From Chara braunii (taxonomy: Eukaryota; Streptophyta; Charophyceae; Charales; Characeae), in the NCBI GenBank assembly GCA_003427395.1, contig BFEA01000848.1:328194-362157 (forward strand): a stretch of 33,964 bases of DNA. The letters are read 5' to 3'. Positions within the stretch are counted from its first letter, which is position 1. The number at the start of each line of letters is the position of its first letter. The position numbers and the translations under genes were made by a program. Positions 19,983 to 29,962 of this stretch are shown here, in pieces. The notes beneath the pieces were generated by a model, which was given only the letters and a program-made list of their open reading frames with translations, did no database searches and was not told the origin of the DNA.

Positions 19983-20443
19983 CCATTGCCTTCTTCCACG
20001 CAAGGTCTGTCTTCCCATACCTCCGCTAACCCCGGATTATGCCGTTATCATACCTCCAAAGATGCATTACCCCCTCGGGATGCACTTGGCTAGCTCCTAA
20101 CATCCTCCGACAATAACCAAAGTGAGAAGTACATTTGCCCCATTCGTGACATACATCATCCGTACCTCGCCCATCTTCAAAAAAATCCCATCCCCCATAC
20201 TGTCGCCAACAGTAAGTACGCTAGTCGTGACTACGCAGCCCCCACCACAAACCTCATTGAGCCCCCCGACCAACGTAGTAGGGCTTAACCATGCCATCGC
20301 CTCCCTCCACGCATGCTCTGTGTTCCCATACCTCTATTAACCCCAGATTATGCCATTATCATTCCTCCAAAGATCCATCATGCCTTCAGGATTCACCCGG
20401 CTAGCTACTATCGCCCTCCAACAATGACTGAAGTGAGAAGTAG
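19983..20443 (+). repeat. Direct repeat, period 311 bp
   Basis: The segment 19983-20133 recurs imperfectly at 20294-20443 (for example GGATTATGCCGTTATCAT versus AGATTATGCCATTATCAT, both followed by CCTCCAAAGAT, and both ending GTGAGAAGTA). The 160 bases between include segment W, which recurs inverted near 25.7 kb. It suggests an old duplication of an unclassified repeat. Confidence 0.8.
20173..20290 (+). repeat. Segment W, copy A
   Basis: Runs from GCCCATCTTC through CCATACTGTCGCC and AAGTACGCTAGTCGTG to CCAACGTAGTAGGGCT. A diverged copy lies inverted at 25668-25780. Confidence 0.75.
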
Positions 20444-20488
20444 GCTGTTCCTCAGGTAGAATCACGAACTGTGCAAAAGACCACCGTG

Positions 20489-20755
20489 CTACTTTGTCCT
20501 CTCACAAATTGTGAACGCTGCCAGTAGCATAGCTATAGATGCAAAGCCCATACAAGAAGAGAGCAGTAGAATAGACGCTGCGATATAGAGGAAGAAAGGA
20601 AGACTATGACCCGCAGGGCAGATTGGGGAAAGGGAGAAAAAGCGATCCAAGCCAATATCAGAAATGAAAAGGGAAAGCGTAACAATTACAAGTGGCACCA
20701 TGTGTCCTATGGCGGCTAACAGAGCCAAACGAGAGGCAAAGCGAGCAAGGTCCAT
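20489..20755 (-). CDS. Hypothetical small hydrophobic reading frame
   Basis: An 88-codon minus-strand frame with two hydrophobic stretches, at about residues 9-33 (LALLAAIGHMVPLVIVTLSLFI) and 53-80 (LPFFLYIAASILLLSSCMGF). This could be a two-pass membrane peptide, an exon of a larger gene or chance. An adjacent frame (20979-20716) overlaps it. No homologue is recognised and no promoter or splice context was identified. Confidence 0.2.
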   Translation of the reverse strand: MDLARFASRLALLAAIGHMVPLVIVTLSLFISDIGLDRFFSLSPICPAGHSLPFFLYIAASILLLSSCMGFASIAMLLAAFTICERTK

Positions 20756-22440
20756 TTCGACAGAGTATCCTTCACTGAATCATGCATCTTCATCCAAGTG
20801 CAGAAGCATCCTACGAGTTCCTTGAAAAGCATAATTGGTAACAGACCTCTCGCGGACCGGTAGCATCCAACATGACTATAAATGCCAAATAGCCTAAGTA
20901 GAATGCAAACCTTGTCACCATACCCATCACGAAGTGAACCAACTCCATCCTCTTCGACATTAACTTCAGTCCCAACCAATGCTTTTCAAGCGGGCCTATT
21001 CATGCTCATACGTGACAGAAAATAAAACCCAAATTGAATCAAGATGGATTCACATAAGTTAGGTAGCATCACGAGGGGGTCGCTTAATGGGGAACATGTC
21101 AAATTAATGTTTCATGAAGGAAGTCCCAATTCGGCCATGCGGCTCTTTATGCCTACGAAACAAAGACGGGTTTTGTGGAAGTTCCCTAAGACCTTTTCAC
21201 CAATCTCCACAAAATTGGTTCATCAGGGGGAGTAAAGACCCTTGAGTTGTCGTTCTGAAAAGGACATCAATCCTTAAGGAGTGGGAGAAACAGATTACAA
21301 ACAGGGGTATGGGGTATTGAGAGGAAAGGGGCGAAGAACTGGTTACCCTTGGTGCTCCCGACGTGGATGTCGTTGCGCCACTCATTATGAAACAAAGCTC
21401 TGCGAGGACAGAGAGAAGAGAAGGGAAGAGAACGAGGGGGTAGATGAGTCGAAGTGATGGGCAACAATGATCTCGAGGTGCAACTTAGATATGGCGAAGA
21501 CTCCCGTTGTAGTTCCCAAGATGATGGCGCAATCGGTAGGCAGGGACACGAGTCGCTTCCAGCATCAGACCTTCGGCGCCATTCATTGCGTTACCGATCC
21601 GTGGTAAGTGAGGGAGATAAGCGGCAGCTGTCGTGAATAAGTACCTTTCAATCCGACGAGACTCCCTTTTCGGCGGCGCTGATTTCAGCCGGTGTGGCCT
21701 AGCCCCAAAAGGGTAACGTTGTCGTTGATTTTGGCAAAACGACCCCGCACCCTCGAAGGGGCGGTCCAGAAAAAATGATGGCTATGGGAGGGCACAAATG
21801 GGGGGCTACCTCGGGGTCGGGGGGGTTATTTCCCGGGAGGGTTAGTCCCAAGTGACCATAACATTCCACTCCTTTTTCTGCTTGTGGTTCAGCGCTGGTT
21901 GTGAGGGCTCCCTCTTTTCCGTTTCAAAGTATACCCTTTCTTTCTTTATTATCCCGCTCCGGTCGATTGTTATTAGTAGTTTCTACCAATTGGGAACAGA
22001 CACCCTCCTTTTCTCATATTCCCTCTCCCTTACTAAATGAATAATGACATACAAAAATAAACAAAAAATAAAAAAAATAAAAATAGAAATAAAAAATAGA
22101 AAAAAGGGGGTTGGTAGTGGGACTTTGCCAAAGGAGTATTCTGCACCAAACTTGCCCCAATGGGTGCAAGGGCGCCTAACGCACGCGTACCACGTTCTGA
22201 GGCCCTTGCACGTGGCCACGTCACAGGCTGACGTGGCTTCACGCCAGGTTCAGGAAAGCTGCTCCGGGCCAGAAACACATCGTTTCCGAAATTTGCTGCT
22301 TCCTGCGCCCCGCGTAGATACTCCAGAGCCATCGTGCTTGAACACGATAATAGGCTCATCTCATGTTGACTTTCACTTGGTTTGCATGGATGTAGTAAAT
22401 GCGGAGAAGGCCTCGGAAAAGGGAAGTGTGTGAAGGACGA
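20756..22440. other. Unassigned stretch
   Basis: No domain-bearing frame was seen. An A-rich tract lies at 22043-22106 on the plus strand. It may be the tail of an unidentified retroelement, since 22100-22300 has a different, GC-richer character. Confidence 0.35.
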
Positions 22441-22940
22441 AAGCTTCAGCGCTTGGCAACGAAAAATTGAGAGAGTCAACAATTTCAGACCTGCTTGTTC
22501 ATCAGATCATCGGGCTACAATTTCACAGTTAGTTATGGTAGTCATAATGGTAGGTTGAATAAGAGTAGCCCTGTCAATTTACGAATTTCAGCTACTTCTC
22601 CTCAATTTGGAAGTCCCTTGTTCTTTCTCGCTTAGGGGTATTAGAACGCTGAGAACGAAAGTATCTCACCCAGACCGTGAAGAACAAATGCTCAAGCTTC
22701 ACCGCTCGGCAACGACAAATTGAGTGAGTCGCCAATTTCAGGGTTGTTTGCTCACCAGATCATCGGGCTACAATTTTCTAGTTATTTATGGTAGTTTAAA
22801 TGTTAGGCTGAATAGAAGTAACTATGTCAACTTGTCTATCTCAAAATTGCAGTCTCCTCAATCTGGAAGTCCCTTGTTCTTCCTGCCTAAGGGTATTAGA
22901 ACGCTGAGAACGAACTTTTCTCACCCAACACCATAAGAAG
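22441..22940 (+). repeat. Tandem duplication, period about 254 bp
   Basis: Copy 1 starts AAGCTTCAGCGCTTGG (22441) and copy 2 AAGCTTCACCGCTCGG (22694). Both contain CAGATCATCGGGCTACAATTT, GGAAGTCCCTTGTTCTT and GGTATTAGAACGCTGAGAACG in the same order. Divergence is moderate, with small indels. No coding function is recognised. Confidence 0.9.
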
Positions 22941-23459
22941 ATTAGGTCGAAATGGGTATTTGATCATGCATCGGCGTCATAATCCCTAGGGCTCAGCGTC
23001 AATTTCATCCTCCATATAGCTAACTCTTTTCCTTCCCTCTGCCCCACATTTCTACTCTCGCCATCCATTCGCGAAAGCATAGGTCAACTGTGCCAAGTCA
23101 AAAATAGGAAGGGCAAAAATTTTATCAATCTTACCGAATCTGATCATAAAGCTCATAAAAGTTTCTTTTATCTCATACACACGTGGCAGAAGAGTAAAAA
23201 TAAGTGTCCAAGAGGTGATATATAGGTCAAGGATACAGACATCAAGATTGTGGTTATTCATAGATTACCTGAGAACGGTGAGGTCTTCGGCATCAGTCGG
23301 CAGGACTGGTAAAATCATAAGTTGCGTGAAGAAGACGAGCTTCATATCCCAGATCTATTTTTTTGGTAAGACCCTCTTAACTCTGCCACCGCATTTCCTA
23401 TAACCTCCCCCCTCTTCTAAGCCTTGACTTTCCCCTACACCATTGGATTCCAAGCCAAA
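22941..23459. other. Unassigned stretch
   Basis: AT-leaning sequence with no recognised coding or RNA feature on either strand. Confidence 0.35.
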
Positions 23460-23684
23460 AATATATATATATATATATATATATATCATCAAATAGAACT
23501 GCCCGGTAAACCGTAGGCAGAGAGGGAGAAGAGGACAACAAACGAGGGGCTGTGACAAACTGTTTCGTCGGAGCCCGGTAAACCGTAGGCAGAGAGGGAG
23601 AAGAGGACAACAAACAGGGGCTGTGACAAACTGTTTCGTCGGAGTTTCACCGACTCATCAGGAGGCTATATATATATATATATA
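23459..23684 (-). repeat. Hammerhead-bearing repeat, inverted copies between (TA)n tracts
   Basis: Between (TA)n at about 23460-23486 and 23667-23684 lie one complete and one partial unit on the minus strand. Both share the block CCCGGTAAACCGTAGGC (plus-strand view), an AGAGAGGGAGAAGAGGACAAC stretch and CTGTGACAAACTGTTTCG. The partial unit is joined to the complete one inside stem II of the ribozyme-like core. Same family as 29405-30152. Confidence 0.85.
23625..23661 (-). ncRNA. Hammerhead-ribozyme-like core (minus strand)
   Basis: On the minus strand: CTGATGA, stem II GTCGG/CCGAC closing TGAAACT, GAAA, a minimal 3-bp stem III (ACA/TGT around GTT), then the GUC cleavage triplet. The core is identical to that at 29490-29526. 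The flanking stem I is weak, so self-cleavage is not certain. Confidence 0.55.
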
Positions 23685-23795
23685 CCCATATGTCTAAGCA
23701 CATTTTCGCTGTACTAATCAGAATAAATCATGTAATATCTGCAGAACAGGAGAAGATCAAAATTTTCATTTTCACGTCGGATAGAAACGGTCTGT

Positions 23796-24132
23796 TGATT
23801 GGCGAGCGGGAGTTAGCGAAGGATCGACCGGGCGTCGTGCGTTGAGTTCGGAGGGTGAGAAGAAAAAGGCGCGAGAAGCAAGACGGGTCCAAGATTCAGA
23901 TGATCAAGAAAGGGACACTGGGCGCGCAAAGAGTAGAGCGGGAGAAAGAGAGAGATAAAGAAAAACAGTTACGAGGAGAGAGGAAGAGGAGGGGGAAGGA
24001 AAAAGGAGCGCGGGAGAGAGCGACGCGAGAGAGAAAGCTTTGCATGCGCGGCGCCGTCAACAAAAAGGAGAAAAAGGCACCAAAACAGTTACAACTTGCC
24101 TACCAATTCAAAATTGAAATCACCATATCCGC
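23796..24132 (+). repeat. 340-bp direct repeat, copy B
   Basis: Matches 19261-19602 in the same orientation. Its right end joins, at GCGATC, the inverted 1.3-kb arm B, so the order differs from that of copy A, where a 438-bp LTR-like segment lies between. Confidence 0.92.
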
Positions 24133-25450
24133 GATCTATGATTGGAGTTGAGTGAGTGATTGGCCCGGGGCCATATTGGAATTAACGGCGAATGTGCCTT
24201 TGTTGTTGCGGATCTTTTTCTCTGGCGTGAGTGCACGGCGGCAACGCCGAACTTCCTTCTTTCAGATTGTGTCATCTCCTATCTCGACTTTCCTCTCTCA
24301 CCTTCCCCTCTCTCCTCTATCTTTGAATGATGATGTGTCTCGATGTCTGCCTCTCTCTTGAATGAATCTGTGTGCTTTGCGTGAAAGAACTTCTTCCGGA
24401 ACTCTTCCATTAGTTTCCTGGGTAATCCCCAGATGTCAAGGAATTGATCCTTTTGTTTTGTGAACGGTGGATGCGTGTGTACAAATCCCTCGGTTGATTT
24501 CTGACCTGTGTTCCCTCGTCATTTTCGCACCTTCCATAGTGAATGTATGTATAGAGATGCTCGTCTTTCTGTATTGATTAGACGCCGCACTTGGCGGGAT
24601 TTTGTCCGAGAATGCAAGAGTGTTTAGATCTGTAGTTCCGAATGCACTGCGCATGCCATCTGCCTTATGCCGCATGACATCTGCCGCCGATCCACAGGGC
24701 AGCCCCGAGAAATAAGGCGCCTGGGATCAACCACCGCGGTGGTTGACGGAAACTAAGTCGCGGGTCGGTCCGTAGGTTGCATGCATGATCGAACTATCTC
24801 GTATCGAAAAAGATTGTGGTTGCGCGAGTATTTTCTTTTCTTGATGATGTCTCGAGGTTTTTGCAATTGATTGATATGTGGACTGACAAGTACCCTCCGA
24901 TCGGGCACCAGCCTTCCGCACCTTCCATCTCAACACGGCCTTTTCCCTACAACGAGGAAATGACACGTGTATGCGAGTGGACGTACGAGAAGCTGTTGCA
25001 CAAATCGGCGGACGATACTACTTCCCTCCGGCAAATCGTTGTTCCGGGTTCGTAGACGCTGGGTTTGTCATTATCGATACGCACTTCCCACCTTACTCGA
25101 TATTGTTGCCATTTAACGAGTTGATCGTCATTCCGTGGACAGCAGTAGAACCCCACTGGCCGCGCACTCTATGCACCGAATGTCAGTGCTTTGAGCGCTA
25201 CGAATCCAGGGGTTTCCACTACCCTGTGTGAAGTGAAGACGAGCATAAAGAAAGAGCCACGCGACTGAGACCATCCACGTCAGACTCAGAATTGACCAGC
25301 GAACGACGACGGGACTTGATACGAAAACGGGGCACGCGAAGCGTGCCCAAGCCCTTTCGCTCTAAACGACGGGCTGTAGCACAGTGGGAAGCTCGACAAT
25401 ATTTTCTGGATTGNATTCGTACGTCTCTCTCTNTTCTCGCGCCAAACTTC
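24133..25450 (+). repeat. 1.3-kb inverted-repeat arm B (gypsy leader/N-terminal Gag)
   Basis: Reverse complement of 17513-18822. On the plus strand it shows coding-like frames: 24816-25055 (MVARVFSFLDDVSRFLQLIDMW onward), 24971-25231 (GRYYFPPANRCSGFVDAGFVI, PFNELIVIPWTAVEPHW) and a basic segment from 25292 (SERRRDLIRKR, KPFRSKRRAVAQW). Frameshifts and stops separate them. By position, in front of the zinc-knuckle region in copy A, I infer the N-terminal part of the element's Gag; no capsid motif is recognisable. N bases occur at 25414 and 25433, with more just beyond the right edge. Confidence 0.85.
24727..24746. repeat. 20-bp perfect palindrome, copy B
   Basis: Identical to 18237-18256, preserved although neighbouring bases differ between the two arms. 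Confidence 0.9.
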
Positions 25451-25500
25451 CGCNNGCATTTTNGCNCCNCTCGAAAAAACGATCGACTTACTTCATCGGA
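25451..25500. other. Junction with clustered ambiguous bases
   Basis: N bases at 25454, 25455, 25463, 25466 and 25469 lie exactly where homology to arm A stops. They may mark a gap-closure consensus or merged reads rather than a natural junction. Confidence 0.8.
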
Positions 25501-25667
25501 CCAACACGGGGGATTTCAGTTCCGCCTATGTCCCCACACTCAATTTCCAAAAATCCTTGGCACACCCCATCTTGCTGTTTTTCTGGGCCTCTTCCCGCAC
25601 ATCTAGCACTCCGAACGGAAAACAGCACAGGGCGTGAGGCGGCGCGTCACATAGCTCTACTACGTTA

Positions 25668-25780
25668 GTCAGGGGGCTCGATGAGATTGGGGGTAGGGGC
25701 TGCATGGGCACGACTAGGGTACTTGCTGTCGGCAACAGTATGGGGATTGGGGGGATATTTTTGAGATGGGTGAGGACAGA
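25668..25780 (-). repeat. Segment W, copy B (inverted)
   Basis: The reverse complement reads CCCATACTGTTGCCGACAGC and CAAGTACCCTAGTCGTGCCC and CTAACGTAGTAGAGCT, in parallel with 20173-20290. The level of identity is clearly lower than between the 1.3-kb arms, so this duplication is older or belongs to a common repeat. Confidence 0.7.
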
Positions 25781-26712
25781 ATCTGATGGAGCTCGCCGGG
25801 TTGATATGCCTGATGCTCATAGTTAGCCCCAGTGCTGCGGAGAACGTTTTCAGTCGAACGGTCAAGTTTTCTGATACCCATCACAGAACCCGCCGACCTT
25901 GAAACATCATGGTGTGCTTCTGGAGTATCGTCTTGGGTGTGAGTAGGAGTCGCGGGAGAACCCTGCCACCATCGCTCTATGAATGTACGAAGAACGATGT
26001 GGATCATTCCCTGCGGTCGAGAAGTAGTGGTGGTACAGGTTGTAGTCAGTTAAGGGTTTCATCAGGGATGTCTTCAAGGCCAATGAGTTTTCTTCTCGAG
26101 TAGGCAGTGGCGGAATCTTCCCAGCATGTGAGCTTCTTGGTTTGACCTGAGTGTTCTGGGATTTTTTTGTTCTGAATATACGCATGTGCTGTGAACGAGG
26201 TTCCCTACCGCGAACATCTGCGTCAATATGCTTACCCAGTTCGAATTATACCGCATGGTAGTAGCATACTATATACCGAGTGTTTGTGAAGGGCGCTTCT
26301 TTTGAGGGAACAAGCAACTTGCCGTTTGTTTTCGCATACGTGTGCTTTTTGTGACCCCACTCCTCTTCCCCCCCTCCCTCCTACCTCTTTCACTATCGCT
26401 GACGTACCCAGTGACCTCCGTTGCTTCATTTGATCTCGTCTGCTACCCACCTCCTCTTTTGCTCTAGGGAATCTAGAACCCCACCCAATCTGTGTGATGA
26501 CATGCCTTTCGCTCGCAACACTGCTTATCTGTATAGAGTGATGAAAATCTGCAAAGCGTCCATACTCCCACTAGGCCCCTGAATGGATGACTAGCTGTCT
26601 CACTTGTTGAATCTAGCATCGGTACGTAATACTCGCAGTCTGATGTGAGCACGACTCGCCGTGATTAACGTCACGGTAGCACCATGGCTTGATATACACC
26701 CAATACTAGTGA
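25781..26712. other. Unassigned stretch
   Basis: Short open frames on both strands, no recognised motif, no clear repeats. Confidence 0.35.
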
Positions 26713-26952
26713 GCTATTCTTTTTTGTGTTTGGATAATTTGTTGGTTGCTCTTTAGTCATACATAACCCAATTCTTTGCCCTACTGTAGAGCATGGGCTG
26801 TCTGTTGATGAAGGCATGTTTGTGGGTGGCCAGCTATTCTTTTTTGTGTTTGGATAATTTGTTGGTTGTTCTTTATTCATACATAACCGAATTCTTTGCC
26901 CTGCTGTAGAGCATGGGCTGTCTGTTGATGAAGAAATGTTTGTGGGTGGCCA
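26713..26952 (+). repeat. Tandem duplication, 120-bp unit
   Basis: Two copies (26713-26832 and 26833-26952), each starting GCTATTCTTTTTTGTGTTTG and ending GTGGGTGGCCA. Only a few substitutions separate them, so this duplication is recent. Confidence 0.95.
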
Positions 26953-26970
26953 CAGTTTTTTTGGGCGGGA

Positions 26971-27300
26971 ATGCTTGGTTGGAGTCATGGTCACGGTATC
27001 TTCGCAAGGAGGCTCAGAGAGTCTTTGATGTGGGTGTCACTCCCACGGGCTGCCCTTTTGGTGCACATGGAAGATCCTGGCGCTTCCACGGTGTTTTAAG
27101 CAGTAGTTCTCCCGGTGTCGCGTGGAGATTCTGTGAATGTATGCTTGGAGTTCTGGCCACAGTATCTTGGCGAGGAGGCTCAAAGAGTGTTTGCTGTGGA
27201 TGCCATTCCCATGGGCTGCTCTTTTGGAGCACATGAAAGAAACGGGGACTTCCAGGGTGTTTTAATCAGTAGCCCTCCTGGTGTTGCGTGAAGATCTTGT
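26971..27300 (+). repeat. Tandem duplication, about 166-bp unit
   Basis: Copies at about 26971-27136 and 27137-27300 share GGAGGCTCARAGAGT, CCCAYGGGCTGC and GGTGTTTTAA with clear divergence. The unit is unrelated to the 120-bp repeat directly before it. Confidence 0.85.
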
Positions 27301-28943
27301 GGTCTTTGGGTTTATGGTACTCTATATACTCCAGAGGCTAGACAGAAGATGGGGACTGTCTAGCCACGGATTGATAGAAATAGTGGTGATGTTAGTGTGC
27401 TGTTTGGGAGGAATAGGGGTGCCAGTGCTGCTGTGCTTGTGGGCTAACTCGGAGGGCTCTCCAAGTTTTCCCGGACGATGCTCCCTCTGGTAGGGGCTTC
27501 TTGCTGGTGGCGCCTTCTGTGCTAGGTATGTTGTCTTCTGCCCTCTACCTTTGTTTTTATAGATTGGGAAAACTATATATATTTGTGCAAGTGTGTCCCC
27601 CCGCGGCATCCCGATCAACCACACAAACGTGGGGAACCTTGCACCTTCTATTATATTGCTCATCTATACTTCTTTTTGTTTACGGATGGTTTGTGACGGT
27701 ACGAGGATGGAATGAGAGCGAGAGCTTGGGGATGTTGACTAACATCCGCACACAAGTAGAATTGTGTGGACACACACATGTTGACACCAGACCAAACCGA
27801 CCAGCCTCTCCACTGTCCCCCACTTAGACGATTGCCCACTGTCAGAGACTGGAAATGGTAAACAGCCTGGGTGTGGGACCGTAACAGATCTTTATTATAA
27901 TTAAAACGAAAAAAAGAAGACCTTTCCTCGTTTACACTTGCTCACGTTTAGCTGGGCAGGTACCTCAGGGCCACCTGGGTCTGGCTGTCCAGTTGAACCA
28001 GCCAGGTAACACAGATATATATCGACACCAGGTTTATCCTAGGCTACCACTGTAGTTGTGCATGCCTTTTCCCCCTCGATACTAGTAGGGTAATGGTCCT
28101 GAGTGCTGGTCACACTGAGGTAGGATAGTAGAGATAGGGGGTGCGCTAGGAGTACTTACGTGAGGATGGGATGGGACCTGCGATCAATGTGTGCCTACTA
28201 ACTGGCCTCTACAACAATCTGGGCTTGAGAAAAAAAAGAAACGCTCAGTTATGGGCCTTCTTCCGCTTAGAATCGGACCTGAGCCTCATAAAGTTAATAT
28301 TCTTGGTGTAGTGGGTAACAAACTGCCCCCCGTTTCCACGATCAAAAAAAAAAAAAAAAAAAAAGATTTGGGTTTGAATTGAGTTCATTTCAGAGTTGAA
28401 TTTAAGTCCTAGCTGACTTTGAGTTTGGGCCGAGCTTGAGTTCGAGTGTTTTTTTTTTTTTTTTTTTTTGAACTACACACTCACACAGGCGCCCCATCTC
28501 TTCTCGGGGGCAGCAGTCCGGTTACTTATTACCGACAAGCAAACAAGAAAGGCCGTTTGCCCCGTTCAAGTTTGTTTTTGTTATGCAGTCTTCTGGATGC
28601 GCGGATTGAGGCCCTTTTGGAAAAAAAAAAAAAAAGGACTGTGCAACATTGGTTGTTCATGTTTCCCAAACATGCACATTCAATGACCACCGCTTGAGAT
28701 CATGAAGTGCATGCAGGTCATACTTCAGTGCTGCCTTCACAAAAGAGTGCGGGAAGGTTTAAACTGGCACACAAAAAAACACCTCTCCTTGTATGTACGG
28801 TTACATGTTTGTGGATTTATTTTCAAGGGAGGGTAGCTGGAGTTCTCTTGAAGATAGTCTTTGAGATAAGGCAGCTTACTTTTGCCAATATATAACTTCC
28901 ATTGGTGTCCTCGGTGGGATACTGTAAATAGAGACGGTAGGTG
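27301..28943. other. Unassigned stretch with homopolymers
   Basis: No gene recognised; a 108-codon hydrophobic frame at 27501-27827 (+) has no known motif. Homopolymers: poly-A 28344-28364, poly-T 28449-28469, poly-A 28621-28635. The first two face each other across 84 bases and may be tails of two small retroelements or assembly seams. Confidence 0.4.
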
Positions 28944-28980
28944 AGCAGCACCAGCAAGCAGCACCACAAGCAGCACCACC
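28944..28980 (+). repeat. Short tandem repeat, AGCAGCACCA-type unit
   Basis: Three imperfect units with the core AGCAGCACCA, ending next to a small CACCA-TTGG-TGGT inverted pair. Confidence 0.7.
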
Positions 28981-29059
28981 ATTGGTGGTATGTTCTGGCT
29001 TTATTTCAGTGGACCTTGCACTCCTGCAAGCACACATTCTTCTCATTATAGTTTCTGGA

Positions 29060-29300
29060 TGATAACTGCCAAGAGGATAAATATATGTATACTACACATA
29101 CATATATGTATACACATAATGTACATACATATATATACCGGGCAGCTCTATGTCACGATATATACATGTATACATGTATATACGTTATAATACATATATA
29201 CTCGATGATATATATACACTTCTGTTTGACCATATATATACGATACATATATATATATATATATATATATTTGACGATATATATATATATATGTATTTTT
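29060..29300. repeat. TA-rich microsatellite region with relics of the hammerhead repeat
   Basis: Runs of TA, TATG and TACA. Short pieces such as ACCGGGCAGCTCTATGTCACG (29138-29158) and TTCTGTTTGACCATATA (29220-29236) match the right end of the hammerhead-bearing unit, showing older, eroded copies. Confidence 0.75.
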
Positions 29301-29489
29301 TGGCTGTGACAGACCTTTCTTTGTTTCGTGGATGTTTTGCTGGCTTGTGATGGGGTGTGAACCGACAGTCTGTAGAGTTTTCCATCTGGTGTGGGTGAGT
29401 GATAGTCTACTTTGATTTTGGTTAAGGTAGATTATCATTTACAGTGTAATCAGTGAGGGGATTCTGCAGACTGTTGAGGGTTCAGCCTC

Positions 29490-29526
29490 CTGATGAGTCG
29501 GTGAAACTCCGACGAAACAGTTTGTC
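29490..29526 (+). ncRNA. Hammerhead-ribozyme-like core, unit 1
   Basis: CTGATGA (29490-29496), stem II GTCGG/CCGAC (29497-29501 with 29509-29513), GAAA (29514-29517), minimal stem III ACA/TGT with a 3-base loop (29517-29525) and cleavage-site C at 29526 in GTC. All invariant core positions of a hammerhead are present. Immediately flanking bases do not form a continuous stem I; GAGGG (29476-29480) can pair with CCCTC farther out, leaving a large internal loop. Confidence 0.6.
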
Positions 29527-29686
29527 ACAGCCCCTCGTTTGTTGTCCTCTTCTCTCTCTCTGCCTACGGTTTACCGGGCAGTTCTGTTAATGACGATAAA
29601 AGTCTACTTTGATTTTGGTTAAGGTAGATTATCATTTACAGTGTAATCAGTGAGGGGATTCTGCAGACTGTTGAGGGTTCAGCCTC

Positions 29687-29723
29687 CTGATGAGTCGGTG
29701 AAACTCCGACGAAACAGTTTGTC
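29687..29723 (+). ncRNA. Hammerhead-ribozyme-like core, unit 2
   Basis: Identical to unit 1, 197 bases downstream. Confidence 0.6.
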
Positions 29724-29794
29724 ACAGCCCCTCGTTTGTTGTCCTCTTCTCTCTCTCTGCCTACGGTTTACCGGGCAGTTCTGTTAATGACGAT

Positions 29795-29820
29795 CACATC
29801 TAGATGTGTATAAGAGACAG
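29795..29820 (+). other. Residual Nextera mate-pair junction adapter (assembly artefact)
   Basis: AGATGTGTATAAGAGACAG at 29802-29820 is the exact 19-base Tn5 mosaic end used in Nextera libraries. The seven bases before it (CACATCT) are the end of the inverted mosaic end, so the 26 bases match the junction adapter of mate-pair libraries. The sequence right and left was probably joined by an untrimmed read. Confidence 0.97.
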
Positions 29821-29925
29821 ATATATGAGTCGGTGAAACTCTGACGAAACAGTTTGTCACAGCCCCTCGTTTGTTGTCCTCTTCTCTCTCTCTGCCTTCG
29901 GTTTACCGGGCAGTTCTGTTAATGA

Positions 29926-29962
<37 letters not shown>

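Larger units (their letters stand above)
29405..29794 (+). repeat. Hammerhead-bearing repeat, two 197-bp tandem units
   Basis: Units begin at 29405 and 29602 with GTCTACTTTGATTTTGGTTA. Each has the ribozyme-like core about 85 bases in, then CACAGCCCCTCGTTTGTTGT, a CTCT-rich stretch, TACGGTTTACCGGGCAG and a right end reading TTCTGTTAATGACGATA. The two units are virtually identical. Tandem arrangement plus a minimal hammerhead is typical of Penelope-like element terminal repeats and of retrozymes; no Penelope-like RT or GIY-YIG domain is in the window. Confidence 0.85.

Noticed and set aside
27501-27827. 108-codon hydrophobic frame
   Set aside because: No recognised motif, no coding context, and hydrophobicity explained by T-rich sequence.
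29085-29438. Ile/Tyr-rich open frames on both strands
   Set aside because: They are translations of TA and TATACA microsatellites.
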